Source: Litomosoides sigmodontis (taxonomy: Eukaryota; Nematoda; Chromadorea; Rhabditida; Onchocercidae). Taken from it: a DNA stretch of 64,000 bases. Position numbers and translations under genes: made by a program. The stretch lies in contig OY718808.1 in the NCBI GenBank assembly GCA_963070105.1, positions 5,619,738-5,683,737 of the forward strand, read 5' to 3'. Below, piece by piece: positions 50,801-63,600 of this stretch (positions are counted from its first letter, which is position 1; the number at the start of each line of letters is the position of its first letter). The notes beneath the pieces were generated by a model, which made no database searches, was not told where the DNA came from, and saw nothing but the letters and a program-made list of their open reading frames with translations.

Positions 50801-50944
50801 CTCCGAACAGAATTTTTAATTTGTTAATACTTACGCAGTAAATTTTCCAATTTTTCCAGAATCGTTGCTTTGATGATCGAAAAACAACTGATATCTGGAG
50901 AGTTCGTATTAGATAACGTTAATTTATGGTCGGATCGCTTATGA
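47806..50944 (+). CDS. Degenerate seryl-tRNA synthetase paralogue (SLIMP-like), probably inactive
   Basis: Eight exons join in phase: 47806-47966, 48260-48347, 48516-48722, 48883-48987, 49113-49227, 49785-50137, 50653-50771 and 50860-50944, giving 410 residues. The order of conserved blocks follows mitochondrial SerRS: ALRLPN before the core, VSPPYFVRGAVIDG (compare PDLLRGAV), YLTGHSIPSLVSLFV (compare AGTAEVGLAGYF), RWPLRLLSSGASYSNLG at motif 2, HKLLNFES (compare YRKFDIEA), VARICAIGSYISRRL (compare TSASNCTDFQSRRL), and FVDIDLTRIVALMIEKQL at motif 3. The motif 2 Arg-Ala-Glu is lost and Cys/Asn/Thr-Asp of the serine pocket are replaced, while the motif 3 arginine remains. The N-terminal tRNA-binding helices are short. 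Insects have an inactive mitochondrial SerRS paralogue, SLIMP; assignment to that type is inference. Start and trans-splice site lie nine bases apart. It could also be a very divergent sars-2. Confidence 0.72.
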
Positions 50945-53900
50945 AATCCTCACGTGAAAAGTATGCTGTGAATCTTAATATGAACGGTGTCCCATAATGT
51001 GCCATGGATTTATCGTCAGTCATTTGCTTTATTTTTCTGGCGACGCCAATGTTGCTGTTTTTCGGATTTTTTCTGCTATTCCTACACCGTTCTTTGTGCG
51101 ATGAAAATTTCGTAGTCATTTTTTGGTGCCAAAAATCAGCTGACTACTTTTGTTGCAATTAATAATGTGTAAAAGATCGGCGAAAGAACTGTGACCAGTG
51201 TTTGCATTTGAAACAAACATGTCGTGATTTCTTAACAAGCCAGAATTCTCAATCATTTGTTTTGGCTTTGAAATATATTTTGGAATTCGTTGATTAATTG
51301 TATAAAATTTATTTATACATATACTTTTGTTTAATTTAATTACGCAATACTTGGATTATTTGCTGCTGTTGAACAAAGTTCAAGTAGCTTTACTTGTTCT
51401 GCTAGTTTGGATTGAAATATTTTTCTTAAAAAAAAACTTATCCTTCTTATTTCTTTTATTGTGCATTCTCGTTTTGTTTACAAGAAAATTCGTCTATATG
51501 TCGTTTTTCGGTTCGATGGAAAAAAATTTTTGGCCTTCTTTATGTTCTGTTAGTTTTCAAACCATTGTTCTTTATATGCATAAACTTTTCAAGTGTTGAT
51601 TGCTGTGGCAAACAGCAGTAAGTTAAGTGATGCTCATCACTTCACTTCAAAGTATTCTCCAGAATAGTCTTATAGGGATGGGAAATATCTTGAAAATTTG
51701 ATCGGAATTTATTCTTGACGTATTTGAAAGGCAAACGGAGTTATTTCATTGGACAGAATGGATTTGTGCCCCAGAAATCATCCTTCGAAGAAGAGGAGCA
51801 GAAGCAACAGCAACAGTGGTGTGTTCATGGACATATTGTACTGCTACGGCGAAAGAGAGTGATGAAAGGGTGCGCAGTGTTATGTGGAAAGATGTTTGAA
51901 GAGGTGTTTAGGCGCTATTTGAATTTATTGTGGCAAGGTCACTTCAAACTGAAAGAATTTCCTTCCTGTTCTCTGACTCATAGAAATAGCTCATGAAATG
52001 ACATTTGAGCTGAGTTTTTTCAAGTTCATCAAAGGATCACTTTCTTGTAGCTTTTTTTTTGTTTTCGCTTGTTTGGTTGGTTCACTTTGTTTTTTCATTA
52101 TTGAAGGGACAAATTTTTTCTTTCGCCCTTTTTTGCCGTTTCTGTCGTTTCTCTTTGCACCTCTCACTCAATTGAACAGTACTGCAGGAAATTAGAGTAT
52201 CATTTAAAGTGTGAATTGAGCTAAAATAATTGCAAGAAAAGAGTACTGCGGCTAATACCTGTTCTGCTCTCTATGCTTACCAATACCTAACTTATGAATT
52301 TTCTAGTTGATGTGCAAATATTCATTATGTATCGTAAGAGTAAGAGTAAGGGATTAAATAAATCTTATACTTTTGCTTGTTACTACTCCAAGTCCTGGAA
52401 TGCGTTGAAGTATCGGTGCCCAATCAGCATTGCCTTGCAGTTGATGAAATTTTGTTCCGGTTTTTTCTCGCTTTAAAAAAAGTGACATTTGAAGAACAAG
52501 TCCTCTTGCATTGTTGTTTGGAGTTGAAGCAGAGAGTGGTAAAACTGTTGAAAATGTAATAAATTTAGTAATCTGAAGATGACCTATTTGCATCTTTCTT
52601 CTGGAGCTCTTCCTTATTGCTCTTTCGCTTCCTTCCGTTTCTTCATTCAATTTCATTTTTTTCTTTTTTATTTTTTACAGGTGTTAATGTGTGTCTCAAG
52701 GTTTCTGCAAGTATAGCATGTACTCGTTGACTGCTTTCTTTCCAGAAGAAATTTTAAATTACAAATCGGACACGAACAAAGACATAGTACCGAATTATAT
52801 AAAATCAATTGGTATGATCAGATCCATCAGGTTGATAGCGCGTTAATATTGCAGTTAGGTCGCAATGACTTCAGTAAAAAAGGATAGGGAAGGATAGTAA
52901 GAATGAATATGTGTCAAATTCTGACAAAGGTCTCATGCGGAGCTCTACTGGAAAATTTGAAAATTTTCTGTCCGTCACATGGAGTAGACGGTGTCTTATT
53001 TGATGTTCAGAAAACACTGAAATTGTGCATACCATATGCATCATACTTATCGTCCTAAATATAATTTAAAACACATTTAACTTTTAGCGCAATTCAAAAG
53101 CAATAAACCAAGTATGGTAGTATTAATGGCATGTGTCGTATCAGAAGCATTTTATTGTTTCATTTAGCCCTAATCAGGTGAGACTTTGCCGATGAATGGG
53201 TAAGTGTGCAATGACCGGTCACTCATCACAGTTAGGTACAATCCATTAACGATGTAAATACACATTAATTTAACTCTTTGAAATATTACAGTCATTTTTA
53301 TTTTCTCTGAAATATGACATTCAATATAAATACAGATATTTTTCAGGCGTAAAAGTTTTGAAATTGAAAAAAATAGGTGTCGATAAGTGAGGAATCGGAT
53401 TCACTTTGAGCGATCACGAAAGTGAAGGGAGATATGATGCAAAGCATTCTACCGTTGTTTTTATTAAGTGAAAGAATGCGACAGGGAGAGAGAGAGAGAG
53501 AGAACGGTATGATTGAGCGTTTTAGAAATTTGGTTTCATTTTCATCGCACCGAAAAAATTTGACTCCAATAAAAATTCCTATATAGCACAAAAGTATAGC
53601 TCTGGAAATTTTCTTCGAAAAAAAAATTGCTTTTCAATTGAAATTTTCGAGCGACAATTTTATTAAAATGAAAAAAGACGAGTCGCGCAAAGTATTGAAA
53701 AGATACATTTATATATTATAGGGACTAAAAGCTATCCACCAGTTGCCAATTAAAGTATTCTGTGGTCGATATTTATTCTCGAAGAGCTAATAGCAACAAA
53801 GTCTTTTGTGCAACGATATTTCAATTAGATTAGAAAGATGCAGGATAGTTGTAATGTGGAGGAGAGACGGCTGACCTTTTCCTGACCGCTTCATTGTACA

Positions 53901-54304
53901 CAAATTTTATTTGTTGTCTTTTCAAATTGGTCAAAAAAAGAAGAGTTGCAGGTGAGAGGTGGATAAGTGAGAGGAAATAGAGATAATGCAGTGCTGATTG
54001 GTGCGGAATGCTGTTTGATATCTTCGCCGTCCTCTTCGTATGAGAGAGACATTTACGATTCCGTGTGCCGATGCACCTTTTTATTTACATGCCTTGCGAC
54101 GGGGTATTTTAAAACATTTTTCTATTTATTTCCCCCCTCGCCTCTCCCCCTCCCCTTCGTTTCCCTCTGCCAATCGTTTGATTATAATGATTCGACGAGT
54201 ACAGGTAGCAGTGAACATGAATGAGATCACAAAATTCCCGTCGATTAAAATTCTTCATCCATCAGGTATGATACGTTTTGTCTTCGCGTATATACATATA
54301 TATA

Positions 54305-54323
54305 CGTGTGTGTGTGTGTGTGT

Positions 54324-54375
<52 letters not shown>

Positions 54376-54400
54376 TGTATGTGTATGTGTGTGTATGTGT
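54305..54400. repeat. (TG)n microsatellite with interruptions
   Basis: About 95 bases of TG dinucleotide repeat with a few TC, GG and TA interruptions. Confidence 0.95.
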
Positions 54401-56171
54401 ATTTCATCGGAGGCATTCTTTAAAATATTATTTCTGTATTGTTTTAGATAATTTCCTCCAACTTCTCATCATTTTTTTAAATTCACGTTCGTTGCTTTTC
54501 CCGTGCCTTCTTTCCGCATCTACCATTTCAATTTCATGAATGACCATTTCAATCATTTAAACTGTTTCATTCACTGTGCTTTTCAGCTTTAACTCAACCT
54601 ATCATTATGATGATAGCTCTTTGTGACGAAATTTTCCCATCTATAAATAGCTGTAATGTTGCATTTTTGCCAAAATTTAGCTCTGAACTTCAGAGTGCGA
54701 TGAGCGCGGTAGATTGCAGTGATATATTGAATTTTCTCTTATCATGAAACATTCGTTTCAGATGTTTTTTTTCTCGTTAAATTTAATTAATTTAATAATT
54801 GAAAGATAGAAATAGAGCATAATGCACCCTCTGTGCTAGTAATTGAGATAATGCTACCAAGTCCTAGTTTAGACTTCAAAGTGTCACATTTCAATCCTAA
54901 ATCACTCATTTCTTTAAAGCATAAAAGCCGCAATTAAAAGTTTTTTACATTTTTGAATATTTTTCTCTTCTATTTTAAGGTGTTAGATATTGCATTTGCA
55001 GCCTAGATACTAAATTTTCAAGAACATTTCATAGGTACTAAGTTGACCTTGAACTAATATTAGGTATCCAGTAATGGTCGAATCACTTTGGGTTCTTACC
55101 ACCCGCAATTACCGTCGATGTTGATGATGCGGTGAACAGATTGAAATGCGTCGTAAATCCGCCATGTCCCGGTTGGGTGGATCTCACCGACACAATGTTA
55201 TTCCTTCCTTCCATCAAGTAACTTGGTGTCGTAATTGTAGCGTGTGCTTGTGAGAAATCATTATCAATAGTTTTCAGGCATAAATTCAAATTTGCTTTTT
55301 TTGAAGTTTTCTTCTATTTTACGATTATTGATTGTCCAGTGTTCAGTGAACATATCTGCGATAAGAGAAATACTTGCTGAAATAGCGAAGATGTGATTAT
55401 AATGTTTGTTCGTACAGGAGCGAATTTGTAACGCACAAAAACGTATGTCTACGTATATTTACGTACCCGCAATATCTGTAGAATTATGAAATTATGAGAG
55501 ATACATGGCTTTCCGTTCAATTCCCTACTTCTGTTTCATTCCAAAAGTACATTTTCAATATTTTTTTTTCACTTATTTCAGTATTTCGTACCATGAGTAT
55601 TACCACTTTCCTTAATTTCAAACCATCACGCTTTTCTTCCAACGGAAGCACATTTCAAGTGCTTCTAAATTAATGTAAATTACGTGCACTGAAGTGAAGG
55701 AATAGTTCCTTTCGTTGAGAGAGGGAAATGAAACAAAGAGGTAGAGCAGTGAGAAATGTTTGTTTACCTCATAATCCTTCCTTCCTTCCTCTTCCAGCGG
55801 TGGTTCTCGAAAGATCGGTAGGAATGCAAAGAATGGTGTGGACGACAAAAACATGATTTATTGCTCATGAAAGGATGGTGCGGCGTTGATCCAAATTCCA
55901 TGCAGGACGATACAAATACAATGAACCGAACGAGATGCGGGTGGCCTTTCCATCCCTCTTCAAACGTACGCATTAAAAACATCCTGCTACTGTTAACAAC
56001 CTTACTTACTTACTGTCAATCATTTTAGAATTTCTTCCAGAATTATTCCCGAAATGTCAGTTCTGTTCGATTTCCTCAGAAATGATCACAAAGCGACGAG
56101 GCATTAGCAGCAACTGTCTTTCCATAGACAATTTTCATTTTCGTTTTTTCTTTATTTGATTTTGTATTTCT

Positions 56172-56231
56172 AATTCCAATCAAATGAGATTTCTTTGCCT
56201 ATCGTCAAAGAAATCTCATTTGATTGGAATT
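56172..56231. repeat. Perfect inverted repeat, 26-base arms, 8-base loop
   Basis: The arm AATTCCAATCAAATGAGATT and six further bases (56172-56197) is exactly reverse-complemented at 56206-56231; the loop is CCTATCGT. It lies in non-coding DNA and is not flanked by an obvious target-site duplication. Confidence 0.92.
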
Positions 56232-57473
56232 CTGAGATTTTATCTAATTCAGATGGACTGATCAGTATTACACTGAGTTGAAATTACCGAAATATCCATC
56301 TTTCGTTCATTTCTTTCTCAGGTGTTAAATGCTGCAAATAATGCATTCCGTCTGCAACTGCAACCCCTCACTTTCAAAATTTTCCACCTCGAACTGGACC
56401 GCACCAGCAGGATGATTCACCAAGTGATGTAAATACTGCTTGACCTGATATATGTCGCTAATTTGCGAATGTTTGTTAGCAGGAAGAAATACTATTCAAG
56501 TAGTATTGGCACTATCATTTACTGCTTGAGGGTGTAATGGACAGATTTAAGTTTGGGTTCAATTACATCACAGCTGAAAGGATAAGTCGAAAGTCATCGT
56601 ATCGTCATTGTCGCCTCTACATAATATTCATAAATAGAACTGAGGGAAATTACCTCCCACTTAATTCCAAAGCGTTTGTTGGACTAAAGACCATAGAACA
56701 ATGAAATTAAAAGAAATGAAAATAAACAAGCGATCGATCACACTGAGATCAATTTCGTTAAGAAAGCATTTTTCTTTTCGGGAACATATTTTATGATGGG
56801 ATGAAATTCAAACATCAATCACGGAAAGAGAAAGAAAGTAATGGGAAAGTTACGCAACGACGTGGTTTTAAAGTTTCATTTGCAAATCACTTTAAGAATT
56901 ATCTGCGAATGGAGAAATGAGTTTGCAATGATCACTAGTACTGTGAGCGCTTTACTAATTGCTAATCGATAAGCTGTCATCAGTTTACTCTCATAATTGG
57001 TAGGAAATAAACTAACGACAATTTATCAGTTAGTAATCACTGTTCTCTCTGTGAAGCTCTGATACCGATATTTGAAGCGCAGGTTGAACTGGAGCTTTCT
57101 AAGCGAGTGGAGTGATTGAAAAGGCGGCGTTAGCCAATATTCGGTGACAGTAAGTCTTCAAAGGCGCTCTTGTCTCAGCTCTTCTTTTCCCTTCCACATT
57201 AACTTGTGTGTAATTGAAGTGCTCATTTATGTTTATATTTATACATAAGCATGATACGGCAATGTTTGCAAGACTCTAAAAATAATTTCTCTCTGTCGAA
57301 GAGAGAAACTATTGCTCCCCTTTTCGGCATGTGTGTGTGTGTGTGTGTGTTGTACACAGTTTCTGCATAGCTGGAATTCCTTAACACTGGAGAACCGGCT
57401 CCCGAACCCTATTCTCTCTTGGAAAATCACAAATGCTGGATGATTTTCTAAAGTCATCTCTCGCATTATTTCC

Positions 57474-58575
57474 TCTCTTCTCTCTCTCTTTCTCCCTCTG
57501 TCTCTCTCTCTTCCGCTCTCATTCTCTCTGTTACATTTATTTGTTCTGAAAATTCCTGAAATTTTTCTTCCTCGCTGAAACTATCATTTCCATAAACTTT
57601 CTATTCAATTGCTTTGAAGTTAGTAGCAATGTTATTGGCGAGCTGATTATTTAACGTTTTAAAAATTCCTTTTTTCTGTCCTCCGAAAAATTTTCAACAG
57701 AAGTGAGCTAGAATGATGCAATAATTTCTGCTTAATATTATTACTCATTTCTCATGATGGGAAAATTGAAATTTCATTGAATTCTTGTCAGTGCCCTATG
57801 ACATTTGCTTGGAAGAGAAGTAATTTGGAGGTAAGTGCGTGGCCATGCGCCGGATGCGTCTAATAAGCTCCAACTTCATTCTTCCCCACCTCTCTCTCAA
57901 TAACTAGCCGAAAGAGAAGGGAAAAAATTCCCTTCGTGAAAAGCGTTGTTTATTTTTGCAGCACAACAACACAACAGCGAACGAGCATTTCTTCTTCCAC
58001 TCCGATCGGTTCTCTCTTCCATTCCATTCCATTCCCATTTTTCTCCTCCTTTTCTCATTTTTGATTATTATCAGCGAAATGTGTGATATATCATTTGACA
58101 TGTTTATATCCATCCTCCTCTTCGTCTCAGTTCATTCCGCGCATCCTTCCGCAACTCTCTCTTACAGGTGTTGATTGAATTCTTCGCAAAAATAGATGAA
58201 ATAGCGGTTATGCCTTCCTTCCATCGCCGATTTAAAATTATTTGCTGGGCAATTAAATTTGGAATGCGGGAGCATTAATACATCTTCTTTCCCTCTCTCC
58301 CTTTCTCTCTCTCTCTCTCTCTCTCTCTATTTGCTGTTAGTTAGTGAGTGGGCCAATAGTTCATTTTGATAAAATGAGCAATGCATTTGCTTATTTTTTT
58401 GATAATGGCGAAGAGAGTTATAGTGAATTTGAGATCAACTTCATCTTCACAGATGTAACTAAATGACTTTTGCTATTAAATTTTGCGATGCATTGAGCAG
58501 TAATCGTCATTTAGTTATAATCAATGCACAGGCAAAGATTATTTGCCTTTCTTTCTCCCTCTCTCTCTCTCTCTA
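57474..58575. repeat. Cluster of (TC)n and pyrimidine tracts
   Basis: Pyrimidine tracts built on TCTC lie at about 57474-57535, 58285-58330 and 58548-58575, with a (TG)n run just before at 57328-57350. All are intergenic and all have the pyrimidines on the plus strand. Confidence 0.85.
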
Positions 58576-60058
58576 TCGTTTTCTCTTTCTCTCTGTTCCT
58601 CCTTGCCCCCCTCGATCCTAACCTTTAACCTTTATAGATAAATGGAATTGTTTAAAAATTCCATATTTTGTTATGAGAATAGGAAGAGGTTGAACTGCAA
58701 AGTCAAAGCAAACGAATTTACAGTCTCAAGGTTATTCTGCCTTTTTTTTTTAAAAAAAAAATTAATAGATACTTTATAAGCGATTGATGAGTTATGACAA
58801 TTGGCAGTTTCTTGCCAGTGAAATGATGTAATTCAATTTCATCCATTAAACATGCATGTATGATCAATGCCGTAATTGTCCTTTCATTAACCAAATATTA
58901 TACTAATTGACTGGTTTTGATGGATTAGCAATTTCTTCCTTTTACTCGTTAAATTCTGCAGTTTTCTCTTTAGAAGTTTAAAATTGAGAATAACGGTTAC
59001 TTGGATTTCGATAGCTTTTACTGGAATGGATTCGAACAAGGATAAGCAGTAATTTATTTCAACTTTGACTTTTTCTACCAATCTTTTTATATATTTAAAC
59101 TTTCAAAATAATAGTTTATTGTAGTGAAAATTGTTATCTGCTTTCAGTTAAATTGTGATTTTGCCATAAAAATGGTAATTTTGCCTTGAAAATGCACGAA
59201 ATTTTTTAAATTCTTAAAATGAAATTTAGTGAATAGCAAATGGTGGGAAACTTGACATACCGATTGATGCACGCACGCACATGCACACTCCGGCGGTGAA
59301 TTCACAAATCCTTCATTAATTATTTTGATTAAATTTAAGAGCATTCCGCATATGCAAGTGATGCCCTTTCTTTTCGTTCTTCCACTCATACATTTTTGCA
59401 AATTTCTACATATAATTTGCTCAGTGAAATGAATTTCTGGTCAGCTAGCAATGAATGAATGGCTAGCTTCCGTTCCCGATGAATTTCTTCCGTTCCAAGA
59501 AATAATTGTTTGTGATGAGTTGACGATGACATCGTCCTCCTGCGTTTCTCGAGAATGCAAGAGTTGAAGTTAAATGATTCCGAACAGAAAAAAGGAGTGG
59601 GCTTGCTCAAGGTTGTGCATAAGAAGGAGGACTGATTCATTTGACCTCGAGTAGTTGTAGTCCGCTGTCCATGCCATCCCCAAGCTGACCTGTCACTTTG
59701 CTTTCTCTTTTTCCGTTCCATTGATTCTTTTACAAATTAATTTGCTAGTTATTTGCAGATATTCATCAGCAGAATCATTTCTGATCTCTTGCAGATTCAG
59801 TCTTTCAAATTCCACCTCTTCCATAATCTTTCCAAGATCTCGCCTGAATTATTATTTCATGTTATAATTACTTGATTTTTTATTGATATCTGTTTGTTTG
59901 TGTTGTATTTAAGTTTTATTATCCAATTAATAATGTGCCACTTAATTATGCACTTATTTTTCCATTCATCCTAATGAATCACAAGAATATTATGAAGGAA
60001 CAACAGTTCACACAAATCATAAATTGCGATTCTTTAGGTTAAAGTTACGCTGTGACAT

Positions 60059-60082
60059 TGCCTTACTTAGATAAGTAAGGCA
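60059..60082. repeat. Short palindrome, 11-base arms
   Basis: TGCCTTACTTA is followed after GA by its exact reverse complement TAAGTAAGGCA. It lies about 600 bases upstream of the FERM gene start. Confidence 0.75.
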
Positions 60083-60666
60083 GCTATGCCGTTCCTTAAA
60101 GTATTTGAGGTATTTCCGTAGTTCCATTTAGGGCGTATAACACCACTGAGTAATTTCAAAAAGGATTCAATGCATTTTAAATTTATCGATTTAAATGAAG
60201 AATTTGCGATTGAATGATGACACTGAATTCTGAGCGTTCTTTTGTTGTATCGGAATAATTTCCATTCAAATATTGAACGAAAAGTTGACGGAAAACTGTT
60301 CGTAGTGTTTAAGAGTTTTTTGTTCTGTTATTGTCATCCTCAAAACTAGAAAAGTGAAGTTGAAACTTTCGTTTTGTCATTTCGTAACAAAATTGTAAAG
60401 TGTTCTGTCTTAGCGAATATTAAAATTATTTGGGATCATATCATAAGAATAAATAACAATATTTTCTTCTTATTTCGTGCTATTATTCGATTTACTACTA
60501 TTTCCAAAAAGTATGCCATTTGTTTACATTTCGACATATTTTTCCTAATTTCATTTAAGATGTAGAATAGCTGTGTATAATTGTGCGACGAAAGCGCCGT
60601 TTTGATTGCACAAGTAATTACCGATGTGTCATTGTTTAGTACCACCAAGAAGAAACCGAAAAAGTG

Positions 60667-63600
60667 ATGACGGAAAATGATGAAGTGAACTCATGTAACG
60701 GTTCCGGTTCCTGTTGCTCATCTCGAATACCACCTTTGAGTGATTCAGAACAGCGCTTCTGCGAATCGGATGCACCACAACACGCTTCCGACGATCTTCA
60801 TCATCATTTCAGCAGTGATCATGTAAAAGTTATCCCATCACTGCGTACAACAATCCCGTCCGGTTATAAATATCTTCAGGTGCAGACTCTCACAAAAGAG
60901 ACTATCACACTTGCTGTACATGTTAGTGTTTTATTTTCCTGCTATGCTTAAGGGGTACTGTCGGAGTAATGGAAAATTATGAGCTCTTTCAATTTCAAAT
61001 TTTAAGTGATATTCGATGGGAAATAAAAGATGCATGCATATTTCTTCGTCACAAGTGATGTTAAACTAGGTAAGTGAATGTAGTTTTTTACAATCGTTCA
61101 TCGCTTGCAACAAATTTCATAATTCACTTTAACAAAATAAAAAAGTTTTGTAATTAATTTTCGGGACGAACAATTCCCTCCTACTATTACGAGAAGTAAC
61201 ACTGTGCGAAAGGCAGAAACAGCAAGCCAAGCAGTAGCATATTTTTCTCATCTGCTCTACCACTTGTCGTTCGTGAAATCAGTTGTGATACTGACTGACA
61301 TTCACGTTGTGGAATGATCTGCAAGGTCGTCGAGCCCTAAGCAAACCCTCGTTTTGCACTCTTGTTTGTCTAGTCCGGAAAAATTCCATGAAAAAGTGGT
61401 ATTAAGGTGAAATGCCGCGTGGAGGAAGCATATTTATGTTGTTGTGCATATCTTGGTTTTGACGAGGAACGGCTGTTCGGCTTGGCTCTGCGAACGCCCT
61501 CAGAAGGCATCGGTGGCGATCGACCAAGAAATGAGTATTTTTTTTTAGACCCAAATCGGAAAATAACAAAATACGCACCAAAACAGTGGAAAATATCACA
61601 TGCATGGGTTAGTGAAAATTACATTTCGAAAATTTGAAGTTCATAAGGGCATGAGAATGTGCGTATCAGTCCAACAATTAGAATGCATGAGAGTGTGGGA
61701 TGTATTGACCTACGGGTCGGGGTTGAGGAGGGTATTTTTCCTGTCTTTCCTCGAAGTTTTGCTTTGGATCTTTCAAGCATGACGATCTATTTCATTATCC
61801 TTTAAAGAAGTTATCAGTGGTCAATAGAATAGCCAGCACTGCTAAGGAGGGACATGCTACGACTGACTCGCATTAGTTGTCATGCACTTGACATTGCTTT
61901 AGGTCACTTTTAAAACTCTCTTTAAAAAAAGCCGATTTTAAAAGAAAATTTAAATTTGTAATTGCCCTTACCTATAGTGATGCTATCTGTCCTTGCACTT
62001 CGCAATTTCAGAAAGGAATTCTCTAGTTGTATTGAACCCGTAGAACATTTAAGCATCCTAGCTATCATCCATTTATCTGGCTAAAAGTTGAGTTCTGCTT
62101 TTTCACTAACTCGTGATAATTAGTGAATTACCATTGTATTGAAAATAAAGGTTAAATTAATTCCAGAATACCGTTGTTGAAAGTCGTCCATTTTTGGCTC
62201 TTCATTTACGGGTTCGCATATTTGTGGAAAAAGCGTATGCAATTGGGTGAGCTTGCTATTTCTCTATCATCTCTATCTACGTAAGCAAGTAATAAAAGTT
62301 CATGAAACGTGGAATAAATTTACCAAGTCATTCTGCAAAAAGAGGGAAGATGGGACTTACCCGTTATGCTATCAGGTAGATTTCCAAATAACACTAAGTT
62401 CTATCAGGATGGAAATCTAAAATATTTTTATTTTTTTCCTATTGACATTTACAGTGATAAATTTATAGATGCACTACAACCCTCAGGCATTACTACTTGC
62501 AATTGCGTGAGAATCTGTTAGATCAGTGGTCAGGTTCAAATTCAGTTGCCGAAGAGCGTTGCTGGGAACTTGCAGCATTAGCGCTGCATGCTGACGAAAA
62601 TGGCAATGATCTGTTGTAATTATTTTCATCTCATTTTTCTTCTACTTAACAAAATCTAATCGAAATCAATCACTTCATTGTATCGCTAAAAATATTGCCA
62701 TTGGAAATAGTTAGAAACAATTGGTAATATTTTATGAGCCAATGCTTGGCGCACGTATTTACAAATATTTGTTTGTTGAAATCACTTCTGTTGACATTGT
62801 TCTGAACTATTCAATTTCTTACAATCATCATGCGATCTATTCGAACACTACTTGATTTAATATCAGGATATTACTTGTACCTTCAAAATTTCTTGCAGAT
62901 CTTTTCGGGCTGAACGCTATTTTCCTCTTTGGGTAGTGAACGTTCACGGTCTCGATTTTGTGCGACGTAATATGCCCGCGGTTCGTGAGGATCTCAGAAC
63001 GTGTTCAAGTAATGATGCAATAATGGAATATTGTCAACAAGCTTCTCGGTGGGTTCTATCTATAATTACTTAAAGTAGATGTGAACTTCTAGAAAATTCA
63101 TTGATAATGTATTTGAAATCACACCATTATCAGTAAACACAGTTTGGAACGAATTCATGTATTCATTTTTTAATTTAATTTGACAAAAAAGTGCAATTGC
63201 AGACCACCGTTCGCCCTGAACTGCCATTTGTATGGGTTACGAAGGCATAAAATGGATACATTTGATAATGCGGTGATTGGAATTAGCCCAAAGTAATTTC
63301 TTTTTTGAAAAGATCAATGTAGCCTTCCTCTTTGTTATTTTTTCAAGAGTCGTTAAGATTCCCAAACATCTTCCAGAGGGATCGAAACATCAGACGTTGG
63401 CAATGATGGCGAGAGAATTCCGCTCCGTAAGCTACAATGGAACCGAATAGCAAAGTTGAGCTTTGATAAGCGAAAAGTGACAATAACTGGCGTGGATGGC
63501 GTGAGCATATCGTTATACGCTCAGTTTGAGGATAAAGCTCGCTATTTGTTGGAATTTTGTAAAGCTTTCCATCAAGCAACTTTATTTATTAACAATCAGT

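Larger units (their letters stand above)
50945..60666. other. Gene-poor region with microsatellites and a long hairpin
   Basis: No gene is recognised in 9.7 kb. Plus-strand frames at 51327-51996 and minus-strand frames at 52354-52656 and 59386-59721 have no domain or splice support. Simple repeats lie at 53487-53504, 54305-54400, 57328-57350, 57474-57535, 58285-58330 and 58548-58575, and a perfect hairpin at 56172-56231. A GC-rich block at about 55090-55215 has coding-like sequence. The right part is presumably the promoter of the FERM gene. Confidence 0.55.

Noticed and set aside
52354..52656. 100-codon minus-strand frame overlapped by plus frames
   Set aside because: Overlapping frames on both strands with no domain, no trans-splice site and no phase-matched intron.
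59386..59721. 111-codon minus-strand frame
   Set aside because: Basic, low-complexity translation without splice signals or a recognisable domain; probably chance.
62035..62056. AACCCGTAGAAC, the miR-100 family 5' sequence
   Set aside because: The seed matches, but the flanks do not fold into a convincing hairpin: only about seven pairs form with the downstream AGTTCTGC segment. It is an intron of the FERM gene and likely coincidence.
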